From: Bacteroidales bacterium
GTDB taxonomy: Bacteria; Bacteroidota; Bacteroidia; Bacteroidales; F082
Assembly (NCBI GenBank): GCA_017508895.1
Contig: JAFWRA010000042.1
Span: 1-40,211 of the forward strand
Length of the DNA stretch: 40,211 nt
Direction of reading: 5' to 3'
The notes under the pieces are model-generated. The model was not told the origin of the DNA. It saw only the letters and a list, made by a program, of their open reading frames with translations, and searched no databases. Every line of letters begins with the position of its first letter. The stretch's first letter is position 1. This document shows, piece by piece, positions 24,139 to 33,741 of this stretch. The position numbers were made by a program, and so were the translations under genes.

Positions 24139-27100
24139 ATGCAAAACAAAGGAGCAATCAGGACGATAGCCATTATCTTCTCGCTCATCTTTCTCTACCA
24201 GCTTTCCTTCACCTTGGTGACCAAGCGTGTGGAAAAGAAAGCAGAGAAGTTTGCAGAAGCCGAGGCTACCAAACTGGCAAATGGAGACGAGTCACAGTTC
24301 AATCTTCTGAGAGACCAGAAGGAAACGTATTATCTTGACTCGGTTAGCAACGTGAATGTGTACAACTTGGGTGTCAAGAAGTTCACCTATCGCGATGCAA
24401 AAGAAAGAGAAATCAACTTAGGTTTGGACTTGAAGGGCGGTATGAACGTCACCCTTGAAGTCTCAGTGAAAGACATCGTTAAAGCCTTGTCGGGCGACTC
24501 GCAGGACCCCACCTTCCTGAAAGCCATGGAATTGGCTACCAAGAGACAGGAAGAGAGCAAGGGCGATTTTGTCACCTTGTTCGGTGAGGCTTTCAAGGAG
24601 GTTGATCCCAATGCCAGCCTTGTCTCCATCTTCTTATATGAGTTCAAGGACAAAGGCATCAACATCAACTCAAGCAACGACGATGTGCTGAAGGTTTTGA
24701 AGAGCGAGAGCGATGGTGCCATCGACCGTTCCTATCAGATCTTGGGTACCCGTATCGACCGTTTCGGCGTGGCCCAACCCAACATCCAAAAGATGGAAAA
24801 CTCAGGTCGTATCCTCGTCGAACTGCCTGGTATCAAGGATCCAGAGCGTGTACGTAAGCTCCTCCAAGGTACTGCACAACTCGAATTCTGGGAGACCTAC
24901 AATTTCTCCGAGATCCAACAGTTCTTCACTGAGGCCGATGCCAAACTGGCCCAGACCAGAAAGGCTCAGAGCAATTTGGAAGAAGAAACTCCTGCAACTG
25001 TTGCCGACACCATCGTTGAGGCCGGTGAAGTTATTGCCGAGGAAGGCTCTGTAGCCGATAGCACAGTCAGTGGCGACCTGATGGACCAACTTGCCGAAAA
25101 CAAGAGCGAAGAGCAAGCTGCTGAAGATGAGAGCTTGGATCAAATGGCCCAGGACCATCCTCTGTTTGCCAAGTTGCAGCCCATCAATGGTGGCTCTGCC
25201 CGCGTGGGTATCGCTCAAGTGAAAGACACCGCTGCCATCAATAAGATGCTGGCTGAGACCAAGAGCATCTTCCCGCGCCAACTCAAATTGGCTTGGACAG
25301 TGAAACCTGAGACATTCCCTGGTGAAAACGGTGAAAGCATTGAAGTGCTCGACCTCGTGGCCCTGAAGATGTCGCGCGATAACAAGTGCGCTCTCGGTGG
25401 TGAAGTCATCACCGATGCCCGTCAAGACTACGGTCAAGGCAACCAAGTGGAAGTGACCATCCAAATGAACCCCGAAGGTGCCAAGGCCTGGAAACGTCTG
25501 ACTGGTGAGAACGTCGGCAAACAGATTGCCATCGTTCTTGACGATTACGTCTACTCCTACCCCGTCGTCAACGGTGAAATCCCGAACGGCCGCTCGTCCA
25601 TCAGCGGTGGCGGTATGACCATCGAAGAGGCTCAAGACTTGGCCAACATCCTGAAGGCCGGTAAGCTGCCCGCACCCGCTAGAATTCTGGAAGAACAAGT
25701 AGTTGGTCCTTCACTCGGTAAAGAAGCCGTTCAAAAAGGTATGTGGTCAATGGTGTTCGCCTTCATCCTGGTGCTGGTCTACATGGTGTTCTTCTACAAG
25801 AAGGCTGGTTTTGTTGCCGATATCGCCTTGTTGGTCAACGTATTCTTCCTGTTCGGTGTGCTGGCATGCCTCGGCTCAGTGCTGACCCTGCCTGGTATTG
25901 CAGGTATCGTATTGACCTTGGGTATGGCTGTTGACTCTAACGTGATTATCTTCGAGCGTATCAAGGAAGAAATCAAGGCTGGCAAGGGCATCAGACTCGC
26001 TATCTCAGATGGTTACAAGAACGCTTATTCCGCCATTATCGACGGTAACGTCACCACCTTGATTACCGGTATCATTCTGATTATCTTGGGTACAGGTCCC
26101 GTCCACAGCTTCGCCGTCACCCTCTGCATCGGTATCCTGACCTCTTTAGCCACATCAATCTTTATTTCTAGATTGATTTTCGAACGTATGCTCGACAAAG
26201 ACAGAGAAATCAGTTTCTCGACAAATCTGACACGCAACTTCTTGCAAGACAAGCATTACGACTTTATCGGAATGCGCAAGACCTTCTTCATCATCTGCAT
26301 CTGCTTCTTGGTAGTCAGCTTGGGTTCACTCGCCATCCGCGGTTTGAACCTCGGTATTGATTTCAAGGGTGGTCGTAACTACGTCGTCCAATTTGACGAT
26401 CCCAGCATCAAGGTTGAACAGGTGCGTGACGCTTTAACCACGGTCAATTTCGACAAGAATGCCATTCATACAGCTCTCGCCATGAGAGAGGACCAAGAAG
26501 TTGACGATTGGTCGGCTCCTGAAGTGAAGACCTATGGTACTAACGGACAGGTGAAGATTACAACCAAGTTCTTAATCAACAACGACAGTCCCGCTGTTGA
26601 CTCCGTCATCCAAACCATCCTTTATGATGGCCTGAAGGGTCTTTACAACAACAACCTCAGCATGACTCAATTCTCTTCGGAAGACGAGACCGTGGGCATC
26701 TTGAGCACGCAGAAAGTCGGTGCCACCATTGCCAGCGACGTCACCCGTAAGTCCATCTGGGCCATTATCGTGGCTTTGGCACTGATGTTTGTCTACATCG
26801 CTATCCGATTCAAGAAATGGCAATATGGTGTGGCCTCCATTATGGCTCTGGCACAAGACACCATCATTGTGTTGGGTATGTACTCGTTGTTCTACAATAT
26901 CCTGCCCTTCACCATGGAAGTCGACCAAAGCTTCATCGCAGCCGTGCTGACCGTCATCGGTTACTCTATCAACGCCACCGTGGTTATCTTCGACCGTATC
27001 CGTGAAAATGTCGGTTTGCACCCGAAGAGCGCATGGAAAACCAACATGAACAGCGCCGTCAACAGCACCTTGACCCGTTCGTTCAACACCTCGGGTTCAA

Positions 27101-27294
27101 CCTTGGTCGTGTTGCTCGCCATCTTCATTTTCGGCGGCGACACAATCCGTGGCTTCATCTTCGCCCTTTTGGTCGGTGTGTTGGCCGGTACGTTCTCTTC
27201 AGTGTTCCTGTCTTCGCCTTTCGCATACGTCTTGATGAAGGGCAACAAGAAAGACAAGGAAATCACTGAAGAAAGCGCCTCAAAGAAGAAATGA
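24139..27294 (+). CDS. secDF: Protein translocase subunit SecDF (fused)
   Basis: Inner-membrane protein of 1051 residues that uses the proton gradient to pull proteins through SecYEG; SecD and SecF are fused, as usual in Bacteroidota. The SecD half has an N-terminal helix (residues 8-24), the LGLDLKGGMNVTLEV motif near 94, a large periplasmic P1 domain and a block of helices starting near 535. The SecF half repeats the motif as LGIDFKGGRNYVVQF near 740 and ends with more helices. Residues of about 280-340 form an acidic, low-complexity insertion in P1. The final residues are a charged tail with KKK. It has its own promoter and a strong terminator. Confidence 0.96.
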   Translation: MQNKGAIRTIAIIFSLIFLYQLSFTLVTKRVEKKAEKFAEAEATKLANGDESQFNLLRDQKETYYLDSVSNVNVYNLGVKKFTYRDAKEREINLGLDLKGGMNVTLEVSVKDIVKALSGDSQDPTFLKAMELATKRQEESKGDFVTLFGEAFKEVDPNASLVSIFLYEFKDKGININSSNDDVLKVLKSESDGAIDRSYQILGTRIDRFGVAQPNIQKMENSGRILVELPGIKDPERVRKLLQGTAQLEFWETYNFSEIQQFFTEADAKLAQTRKAQSNLEEETPATVADTIVEAGEVIAEEGSVADSTVSGDLMDQLAENKSEEQAAEDESLDQMAQDHPLFAKLQPINGGSARVGIAQVKDTAAINKMLAETKSIFPRQLKLAWTVKPETFPGENGESIEVLDLVALKMSRDNKCALGGEVITDARQDYGQGNQVEVTIQMNPEGAKAWKRLTGENVGKQIAIVLDDYVYSYPVVNGEIPNGRSSISGGGMTIEEAQDLANILKAGKLPAPARILEEQVVGPSLGKEAVQKGMWSMVFAFILVLVYMVFFYKKAGFVADIALLVNVFFLFGVLACLGSVLTLPGIAGIVLTLGMAVDSNVIIFERIKEEIKAGKGIRLAISDGYKNAYSAIIDGNVTTLITGIILIILGTGPVHSFAVTLCIGILTSLATSIFISRLIFERMLDKDREISFSTNLTRNFLQDKHYDFIGMRKTFFIICICFLVVSLGSLAIRGLNLGIDFKGGRNYVVQFDDPSIKVEQVRDALTTVNFDKNAIHTALAMREDQEVDDWSAPEVKTYGTNGQVKITTKFLINNDSPAVDSVIQTILYDGLKGLYNNNLSMTQFSSEDETVGILSTQKVGATIASDVTRKSIWAIIVALALMFVYIAIRFKKWQYGVASIMALAQDTIIVLGMYSLFYNILPFTMEVDQSFIAAVLTVIGYSINATVVIFDRIRENVGLHPKSAWKTNMNSAVNSTLTRSFNTSGSTLVVLLAIFIFGGDTIRGFIFALLVGVLAGTFSSVFLSSPFAYVLMKGNKKDKEITEESASKKK

Positions 27295-27333
27295 TTGAAC
27301 ATCATACATTAACCTTCTAAACTGCTTGCAAAG

Positions 27334-27363
27334 AATCCCGCTGGAAACGGCGGGATTTTTTTG
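27334..27363 (+). terminator. Intrinsic terminator of secDF (first of a matched pair)
   Basis: Stem AATCCCGC (27334-27341) with GCGGGATT (27350-27357), then a run of Ts. The same terminator, differing only in loop bases, recurs at 28331. Confidence 0.9.
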
Positions 27364-27371
27364 TTTTTTCC

Positions 27372-27402
27372 TTTGTCTTTTTCTGCTTTTCTCTTATTTT
27401 TG
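27372..27402 (+). promoter_or_regulatory. Promoter of the Bro-N gene
   Basis: TTTG (27372-27375), exactly 19 nt, then TATTTTTG (27395-27402), a full consensus match 23 nt before the start codon. Confidence 0.8.
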
Positions 27403-27424
27403 CTCTGTATAATTTCTGAACAAA

Positions 27425-28318
27425 ATGACCCAACAGACAACCATAAAACTCTTTGATGAGAAAAAAGTCCGCATAGCTTGGGATGAGGAACAGGAAAAGT
27501 ATTATTTCGCAGTAGTGGATATAGTGCAAGTATTAACCGATAGTGCCGACTATCAAACAGCACGAAAATATTGGAAAGTGCTGAAAGGTAGACTGATAAA
27601 AGAGGGTAAAGAAACGGTAACAAATTGTTACCAGTTGAAATTGCCCGCAGCCGACGGCAAGCAACGCATGACCGACGTGGCTGATTTAGAGCAGATTTTC
27701 CGTCTCATCCAATCTATCCCGTCCAAAAAAGCCGAGCCTGTGAAACGATGGCTTGCTGAGGTGGGTGCCCAACGTGTAGACCAGATGATTGACCCCGAAC
27801 TGACCTTCCAGATGGCCGTTGAGGACTATTGACGCCAAGGTTATAGCGACCGCTGGATTAATGAACGAATGAGGTCTATAGAAATGCGCAAGGAACTGAC
27901 CGACGAGTGGTATCGCTCAGACATTCACGAGCCCAAGGACTTCGCCATCCTAACCAACGTGCTCACCAAGGCGTGGAGCGGCATGACCACTGGAGAGTAC
28001 AAACGATATAAAGGCCTAACCAAAGAGAACCTGCGCGACAATATGACCAATGTGGAGTTGGCTTTGAACACCCTTGCCGAAGTTACCACCACAGAATTGT
28101 CCCGTCAACGTAACCAAAAAGGGATGGCGCAAACCAGCAATACCGCGCAAGAAGGTGGCGAAGTGGCTTGCAATGCAAGGGCTGACATAGAAAGCCGACT
28201 CGGTCGCTCCGTAGTTTCGCCCGAGCGTGCCTCCGACTACATCAAGCCGATAGAGACACAAGACGCTGATGTACAGATGTTGCCGGATTCGGATGGAGCG
28301 GAAAAGGAACAATCCTGA
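27425..28318 (+). pseudogene. Bro-N domain protein (phage antirepressor-like), interrupted by an in-frame TGA
   Basis: The first 135 codons encode a Bro-N domain, seen in phage antirepressors and in many chromosomal copies in Bacteroidota (TIKLFDEKKVRIAWDEEQEK, then VVDIVQVLTDS). A TGA at 27830-27832 ends it after VEDY. The same frame then continues unbroken for 161 more codons, with RQGYSDRWINERMRSIEMRK and KAWSGMTTGEYKRYKGLTKE, which look like the normal second domain. A single C-to-T change of CGA to TGA would explain the stop. Either the gene is a recent pseudogene or it gives a truncated Bro-N protein; a separate downstream protein from ATG 27869 is possible. Its promoter is intact. It is bracketed by near-identical terminators. 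Confidence 0.8.
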
Positions 28319-28330
28319 TTATTAGAACAA

Positions 28331-28360
28331 AATCCCGCTGGTGACGGCGGGATTTTTTTG
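28331..28360 (+). terminator. Intrinsic terminator of the Bro-N gene (second of a matched pair)
   Basis: Stem AATCCCGC (28331-28338) with GCGGGATT (28347-28354), then seven or more Ts. Stem and tail are identical to the secDF terminator; the loops differ at two or three bases. Confidence 0.9.
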
Positions 28361-28369
28361 TTGCCATTA

Positions 28370-28400
28370 TTGCTCGCGTTCAGAAATATGCCTATCTTTG
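28370..28400 (+). promoter_or_regulatory. Promoter of the large T9SS cargo gene
   Basis: TTGC at 28370-28373, 19 nt, then TATCTTTG at 28393-28400. Transcription should start near 28407. Confidence 0.7.
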
Positions 28401-28452
28401 CGATTGAAATAAACTGATGAAACGATTATCGTTTGATAATCAAGCAATAAAA

Positions 28453-31200
28453 ATGAAAACCACTTTGCGCATAATGGCATACCGATTATTCGCCTTGTTG
28501 CTTTTGGCGCCTTTCTTTGTGCCAAATGTCATCGCGCAAAGCACCTTCGGCACTGATTTTTGGTTGACTTTCATGCCCAATTTGAGGCTGGAACAGGAAC
28601 ATCCAGAAAGAGCCTTGTATCTAAAAATGTCGGCTGAAAGGGCATGTTCGGGCACGGTGACCAATCCTCGCACGAACTGGTCGTCAGAGTTCAATGTCGC
28701 TGTAAATCAAATAACCACGCTTGAAATTCCTTTTGAGCAGGCCTACGATGAAGAGGCCTCCGACACCATCCTTGACATAGGCTTGCATGTGGCGGCCACG
28801 GATTCCATTTCGTTGTTTGCGTTCAATTTCCGCGAGTATTCGTTGGATGCGTCATGCGTTTTCCCCATCACAGCTTTGGGGGACGACTATATAGTGCAGT
28901 GCTATGCACCAAATTCCATCACTGGTGACACCGCCATGCGTTCGGAGTTTTCGGTGTTAGCGTTGGAAGATAACACAATGGTCGAAATACAGTTGACCAG
29001 CGACACAAAGGGCGGACATCATGCAGGGAATATCTTTTACATTGTATTGGATGCAGGCCAATGCTATCAAGTTCAATCCGTACCTCTTGGAGAAGTGGAT
29101 GGTAACCTTTCGGGTACTCGGGTGCGAAGCCTTGAAGGGAAGAAAATTGCTGTATTTGCGGGAGACAGAGGTACTTATATTCCAGATTCGGATCCGTTTT
29201 GCGGAGTTGCTGATATGATTTTTGAGCAAATGCTTCCCATAGACACGTGGGGAAAGCGTTTCATCGTGACCAATACGGAGAGACGGTTTTACGACAGGGT
29301 GCGCATTACTGCAGCCAACGACAACTGCCAAGTTTTTGTGGACGGTGTTTTGCAAACAACCATTGATGCCTTTGAAACCTACGAATTTGAAATGCAACCT
29401 GAAGCCCCTGCCATATTGCTTGAAACTTCGGAACCTGCGGAGGTGTTCATGTACCTTACCGGTGCATTATACCACCAAAGTGACCCACTAATCGGCGACC
29501 CTTCCATGGTGCGCATCAGTCCGTTGGAGCAAACCATTGATTATGTCACTTTTCCCATATTCATCAATGGGCATTGCACATTTCATTATGTGAACATTGT
29601 GGTAGCCACCGCATTTGTCCAAAACATGGTGTTGGATGGCCAAAACATCGCTTCCCGTTTCAGTGAGGTGGCGAGTTACCCTGAATATTCTTTTGCCAAG
29701 ATTCAGTTGGGGTCGGGGGTGCATACTTTGTCGAATCTTTTGGGTGGTTTTGTGGCACATGCCTACGGATTGGGGCAAGGCGAAAGTTATGCGTATTCTT
29801 TGGGAACACATTCGCATAGCCTTGTAAGTCAAATTATTGTGAATGATGAAACTGCCGTTGCACATCCTTTGGGCTTCGATATTTGCCTGAACGACGAGCC
29901 TGAATTTGATTTGCAGACCAATTTCGATTGCTCCGCCGCTCATTGGGATTTCGGCGATGGGACAACAGCTTCGGGTTTCCCAATATCCCACTCATTCACC
30001 GAAGCAGGTAATTATGCTGTTTTGTGTGATGTTTTCAAGGACGAGCAAGGCCAAACCGTATTGGTTTCCACTTTGACGACAGCCATCCACGTTCATCCCA
30101 ACTACATGAGCGAAGAATATGTCTCGGTTTGCGATGCTTATGAAAACAACGGGATAACCTATACGGAATCAGGTGTTTATGATTTACAAGGCGAAACTTA
30201 TTATGGCTGTGACAGCATTGTGAGTTTGCACCTCACCGTCAACCAGAGCGATACGACAAAAATTCACGTCGAAGCCTGCGACGCTTACACTTGGTATGGA
30301 CAAACCTATTCGCAATCTGGTATTTATGAGCATCTTTTGGAAAGTGTCCAAGGTTGCGACAGTTTGTTGTTGCTGGAACTTGAAATGGGGGGAACTTTTA
30401 GCACGACAGAAAATGTTGAGGCTTGCAATAGATACACATGGCGCGGTCAAACCTATAATGCTACTGGCGTTTATTCCGATACCGTCCAAAATCCCGATGG
30501 TTGTGACAGTCTTTTTGTTCTTCAATTAACCGTAAATTATGATGTTACAAATGACACTATGGCTACAGCTTGCAACGAGTATACTTGGAATGGCCAAACT
30601 TACACTGCATCAGGACATTATGAGCAAACACTACAAACCATAACGGGCTGCGACAGCATTGTCAGCCTTGACCTCACCGTTAACCATGCCCTGCAACTTG
30701 TTCTTCAAGGTTTGTCGCAAGTGTATGTCTCAACCAATATCATTGATGGCATTTATGAATATAAGGTAACTGATTCAGTGGGTATTACACCTGGCACGCT
30801 CATTTGGTCGTGTACCGTTCCCGATTGGATGGTCATGCCATCGGAAAGTGGTTTCAGCTGCCAACTTTGGGTAACTTCTTTTGGACATGGCATATTGTCG
30901 GCAAGAACCGACGAGGACTGTAAGGTCAGTTTCAGCCTCGACATTTTCGCGGAATGGTTCGATGTTGACGAAAACAGAATCTTGAAAATCAGCGTGTTCC
31001 CTAATCCCTCCAACGGAAAGTTGCTGATTGAGGGCGTTGATGTTGTTAGCGTGAAGATTTACAATGTCCTTGGCCAATTGGTGGAGACCGTGCGAGGCAC
31101 AAACGAAATCGATTTGGACACCCTGCCCAATGGAATTTACGCCATTTGCATTTTCTCCGCTGATGGTTTGGTTTCGTGCAAGAAAATTGTAGTGGAATAG
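28453..31200 (+). CDS. T9SS-secreted surface protein with IgGFc-binding-like, PKD and Cys-rich repeat domains
   Basis: Predicted surface or secreted protein of 915 residues. A signal peptide (about 1-28) is followed by an N-terminal region starting FGTDFWLTFMPN that resembles the IgGFc-binding N-terminal family common in Bacteroidota. A PKD-type segment (WDFGDGTT) lies near 497. Four repeats of about 45-48 residues follow at about 555-745, each with CDAYTWNGQTY-like start and GCDS-like end, so two Cys per repeat. The last 70 residues (FPNPSNGKLLIEG to the end) are a type A T9SS sorting domain, which directs export across the outer membrane. I prefer ATG 28453, preceded by an A-rich AATAAAA; ATG 28417 in the same frame would leave a leader of only about 10 nt. 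The ligand is unknown. Confidence 0.85.
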   Translation: MKTTLRIMAYRLFALLLLAPFFVPNVIAQSTFGTDFWLTFMPNLRLEQEHPERALYLKMSAERACSGTVTNPRTNWSSEFNVAVNQITTLEIPFEQAYDEEASDTILDIGLHVAATDSISLFAFNFREYSLDASCVFPITALGDDYIVQCYAPNSITGDTAMRSEFSVLALEDNTMVEIQLTSDTKGGHHAGNIFYIVLDAGQCYQVQSVPLGEVDGNLSGTRVRSLEGKKIAVFAGDRGTYIPDSDPFCGVADMIFEQMLPIDTWGKRFIVTNTERRFYDRVRITAANDNCQVFVDGVLQTTIDAFETYEFEMQPEAPAILLETSEPAEVFMYLTGALYHQSDPLIGDPSMVRISPLEQTIDYVTFPIFINGHCTFHYVNIVVATAFVQNMVLDGQNIASRFSEVASYPEYSFAKIQLGSGVHTLSNLLGGFVAHAYGLGQGESYAYSLGTHSHSLVSQIIVNDETAVAHPLGFDICLNDEPEFDLQTNFDCSAAHWDFGDGTTASGFPISHSFTEAGNYAVLCDVFKDEQGQTVLVSTLTTAIHVHPNYMSEEYVSVCDAYENNGITYTESGVYDLQGETYYGCDSIVSLHLTVNQSDTTKIHVEACDAYTWYGQTYSQSGIYEHLLESVQGCDSLLLLELEMGGTFSTTENVEACNRYTWRGQTYNATGVYSDTVQNPDGCDSLFVLQLTVNYDVTNDTMATACNEYTWNGQTYTASGHYEQTLQTITGCDSIVSLDLTVNHALQLVLQGLSQVYVSTNIIDGIYEYKVTDSVGITPGTLIWSCTVPDWMVMPSESGFSCQLWVTSFGHGILSARTDEDCKVSFSLDIFAEWFDVDENRILKISVFPNPSNGKLLIEGVDVVSVKIYNVLGQLVETVRGTNEIDLDTLPNGIYAICIFSADGLVSCKKIVVE

Positions 31201-31201
31201 A

Positions 31202-31231
31202 TTGGGTTTTGACAGAATTATTGTACTTTTG
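31202..31231 (+). promoter_or_regulatory. Promoter of the PorE-like gene
   Basis: TTG (31202-31204), 19 nt, then TACTTTTG (31224-31231), 51 nt before the chosen start. It excludes the in-frame ATG at 31202 as the start. Confidence 0.65.
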
Positions 31232-31282
31232 CCCAATAATAAAAACGCCCTTCCCGCGTTTGCAAAAAGAGAGTTTACACCT

Positions 31283-33739
31283 ATGAAAAGATACCTCCTT
31301 ATCCTCATGTCGGCCCTGTTCATCTTTATGAGCACTGACCTCTATGCGCAAAGAAGAAACCCTGCCAAAAACGCCGACCTCGCTTTTGGACGCAAGCAAT
31401 ACACAGAGGCAGCCGACCGCTACAAGAAAGCCTACCGCAAAGTGCGCCGCAACAAGGACGAACGCAACCGCATCAGTTTCCAAATGGGTGAGTGCTATCG
31501 ACTTATCGGCCTAACCAAGCGTGCCGAGCCATACTACAAGCGTCTTCTGAAGACAGAATACCCTAACACACATCCCGAAGTATATCTCTATCTGGCCGAG
31601 ACTTATAAGATGAATGAAAAGTTCAAAGACGCCATAGAGATGTACGAGATCTATGCTCAAAAAGTTCCTGACGACCCAAGGGGACCGCGTGGCATTGAGA
31701 CCACACAACTCATTCAGGAATGGATGGAAAACCCATCAAAATATGAGCTCACCGAGCTGAAAAAGGTGAACTCTACGAAAGACTCCGACTTTAGTGCCTG
31801 TTGGATCAGCAACAACTACAACGAAATCATCTTCACTTCCACCCGCGACGCTGCCACCGGCAAAGAAAAAGACGGCATCACTGGACAAGAATTTGCCGAC
31901 TTCTTTACCTCCAAACAAGACCGTAAAGGCGACTGGAGCACTCCTGTCCTTGCTGATGAAAACGAAAACATCAACACCAATGCAAGCGAAGGCACGCCTT
32001 TTATGAATTCGAAATACACCAAACTCTACTTCACCCGCTGTCAAAACGGCGCCCACAAGAAAAATGGTTGCCAGATTATGGTGGCAGGCAAGAGTGGTGG
32101 TGCCTTCTCGGAGGCCCGTCCCGTGGAGATTGCTGGTGTCGACACCTTGGATATAGTGGGTCACCCTACCCTTTCGAGTGACGAACTCATCCTATATTTC
32201 GCCGCCGAACGCAAAGGCGGCTTTGGTGGTAACGACATCTGGGTGGCCATGCGCGAGAATGCCACAGAGCCTTTCAAGCATCCTTTCAACCTTGGTGAAC
32301 GCATCAACACAGCCGGCAATGAGATGTTCCCATTCTTAAGATACGACACAACCCTATATTTTGCTTCCGATGGACACGGTGGTATGGGCGGCTTAGACAT
32401 TTTTGTCACTTCAATGGACACAGCAGGCGAATGGGGCGAGCCACGCAACCTGAAATACCCCATCAATTCTGTCGGTGACGACTTTTCCATTATGTTCCAC
32501 CCCACTGAAGAACGTGGATTCATCTCCTCCAACCGAGGCAACAGTCGTGGCTTGGACAACATCTATTACTTCGAGGAGCCGCCAATTCTGTTTACCTTCT
32601 CGGGAACGGTCAAGGATGCAAAAACGAAGCAGTTTGTGAGCAATGCTGCTGTGCGTTTGATTGGCAGCGACGGCTCCAACATCATGACACGTACCAATGA
32701 CAAGGGCTACTTCAACTTCAGTGACAGCCAAATTAACAAGAACACGACTTACGACATTACTATCGATAAAGACAACTACTTCACGTTGACAGCACAAGAG
32801 ACAACCATCGGGCTTGAGTTCAGCAAGGACATCGAAAAAGACTACGACATCGAACCTATCCCTCAGGAGCCCATTATGTTACCCGACATCCTCTATGACT
32901 TGGGCAAATGGGACCTCAAGCCCCAGTTTGAGGACTCGCTTCAAGGCTTGATTGAAACACTGCAAGTGAATCCGACCATCACCATCGAGTTGGCCTCACA
33001 TACTGATGCCCGCGACACTGACGAGCATAACGACATTCTGTCACAGAAACGTGCCCAAAGTGTGGTTGATTATCTTATTATCCGTGGCATCGACCCGCTT
33101 CGCTTGACCGCCAAGGGTTATGGCGAAAGAGTGCCGCGCACCATCCAGAAAGACATCACCGTTAAGGGCTATACTTTCAAAGCTGGCACAAGACTCACTG
33201 AAGACTTCATCAACAAATTGCCGAATACCGAAGTAAAAGAAGCCGCCCACCAGATGAACCGCCGCACCGAGTTCCGCATCTTGAGCAAGGACTATGTGCC
33301 ACGTGAACAAATCAACGAAGGCGGCACCGTCAATATCACCATCAACCCGCAGGAAGACCAAAGCGAGATGTTCACCGTCGACAAGAAAGGTTATTTCAAC
33401 TTCGTCGCCAACGTGGACGGCTACAACGAGCCTTTCACCTACAGCCAAAACGCAGACTTATGCATCTCGGAGAGCCGAGCCTTGCAACTGCTGAAAGACG
33501 GCCGTATCTCTGCCGATGACTTCCAAGGCGATGTGGAGAAGATACTCACCACGGGTGGCATCGCAAACAATTCTATCTTCGTCATCAAGGAAATAAGAAT
33601 CGCCGGACGCTCGCTCTACAACGTGGAGTGTAAGGTCGTCAGCAAGATGGTCGAACAATGGGTCATTGGACAGAAAAACATGAAGCAACTCGGCAACTTC
33701 GAGTTTGATACTAAGGAGAAAAGGTTAAAGTTTAAATAA
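31283..33739 (+). CDS. OmpA-family protein with TPR, beta-propeller and carboxypeptidase-regulatory-like domains (PorE-like)
   Basis: Exported protein of 818 residues with signal peptide (1-23, ending LYAQ). Order of domains: tetratricopeptide-like helices (about 30-150, YTEAADRYKKAYRK), a WD40/PD40-type propeller (about 170-425, with repeats like HPTLSSDELILYFAAER), a carboxypeptidase-regulatory-like domain near 434-520 (FSGTVKDAKTKQFVSNAAVRL) and an OmpA C-terminal peptidoglycan-binding domain near 533-665 (NRRTEFRIL at its end). This is the architecture of PorE of the Porphyromonas T9SS. PorE is a lipoprotein, while this one has no lipobox and carries a further 150-residue tail. It could be PorE-like or a general OmpA protein. 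The gene follows a T9SS cargo gene. Confidence 0.83.
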   Translation: MKRYLLILMSALFIFMSTDLYAQRRNPAKNADLAFGRKQYTEAADRYKKAYRKVRRNKDERNRISFQMGECYRLIGLTKRAEPYYKRLLKTEYPNTHPEVYLYLAETYKMNEKFKDAIEMYEIYAQKVPDDPRGPRGIETTQLIQEWMENPSKYELTELKKVNSTKDSDFSACWISNNYNEIIFTSTRDAATGKEKDGITGQEFADFFTSKQDRKGDWSTPVLADENENINTNASEGTPFMNSKYTKLYFTRCQNGAHKKNGCQIMVAGKSGGAFSEARPVEIAGVDTLDIVGHPTLSSDELILYFAAERKGGFGGNDIWVAMRENATEPFKHPFNLGERINTAGNEMFPFLRYDTTLYFASDGHGGMGGLDIFVTSMDTAGEWGEPRNLKYPINSVGDDFSIMFHPTEERGFISSNRGNSRGLDNIYYFEEPPILFTFSGTVKDAKTKQFVSNAAVRLIGSDGSNIMTRTNDKGYFNFSDSQINKNTTYDITIDKDNYFTLTAQETTIGLEFSKDIEKDYDIEPIPQEPIMLPDILYDLGKWDLKPQFEDSLQGLIETLQVNPTITIELASHTDARDTDEHNDILSQKRAQSVVDYLIIRGIDPLRLTAKGYGERVPRTIQKDITVKGYTFKAGTRLTEDFINKLPNTEVKEAAHQMNRRTEFRILSKDYVPREQINEGGTVNITINPQEDQSEMFTVDKKGYFNFVANVDGYNEPFTYSQNADLCISESRALQLLKDGRISADDFQGDVEKILTTGGIANNSIFVIKEIRIAGRSLYNVECKVVSKMVEQWVIGQKNMKQLGNFEFDTKEKRLKFK

Positions 33740-33741
33740 TT

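Noticed and set aside
24802..25698. Minus-strand open frame of 298 codons
   Set aside because: It is antisense to secDF and shows no protein-like motifs.
27830..27832. TGA read as a sense codon (recoding)
   Set aside because: The other genes here use TGA as an ordinary stop (for example rlmB, hepT and the S9 remnant), and no selenocysteine-type structure is seen.
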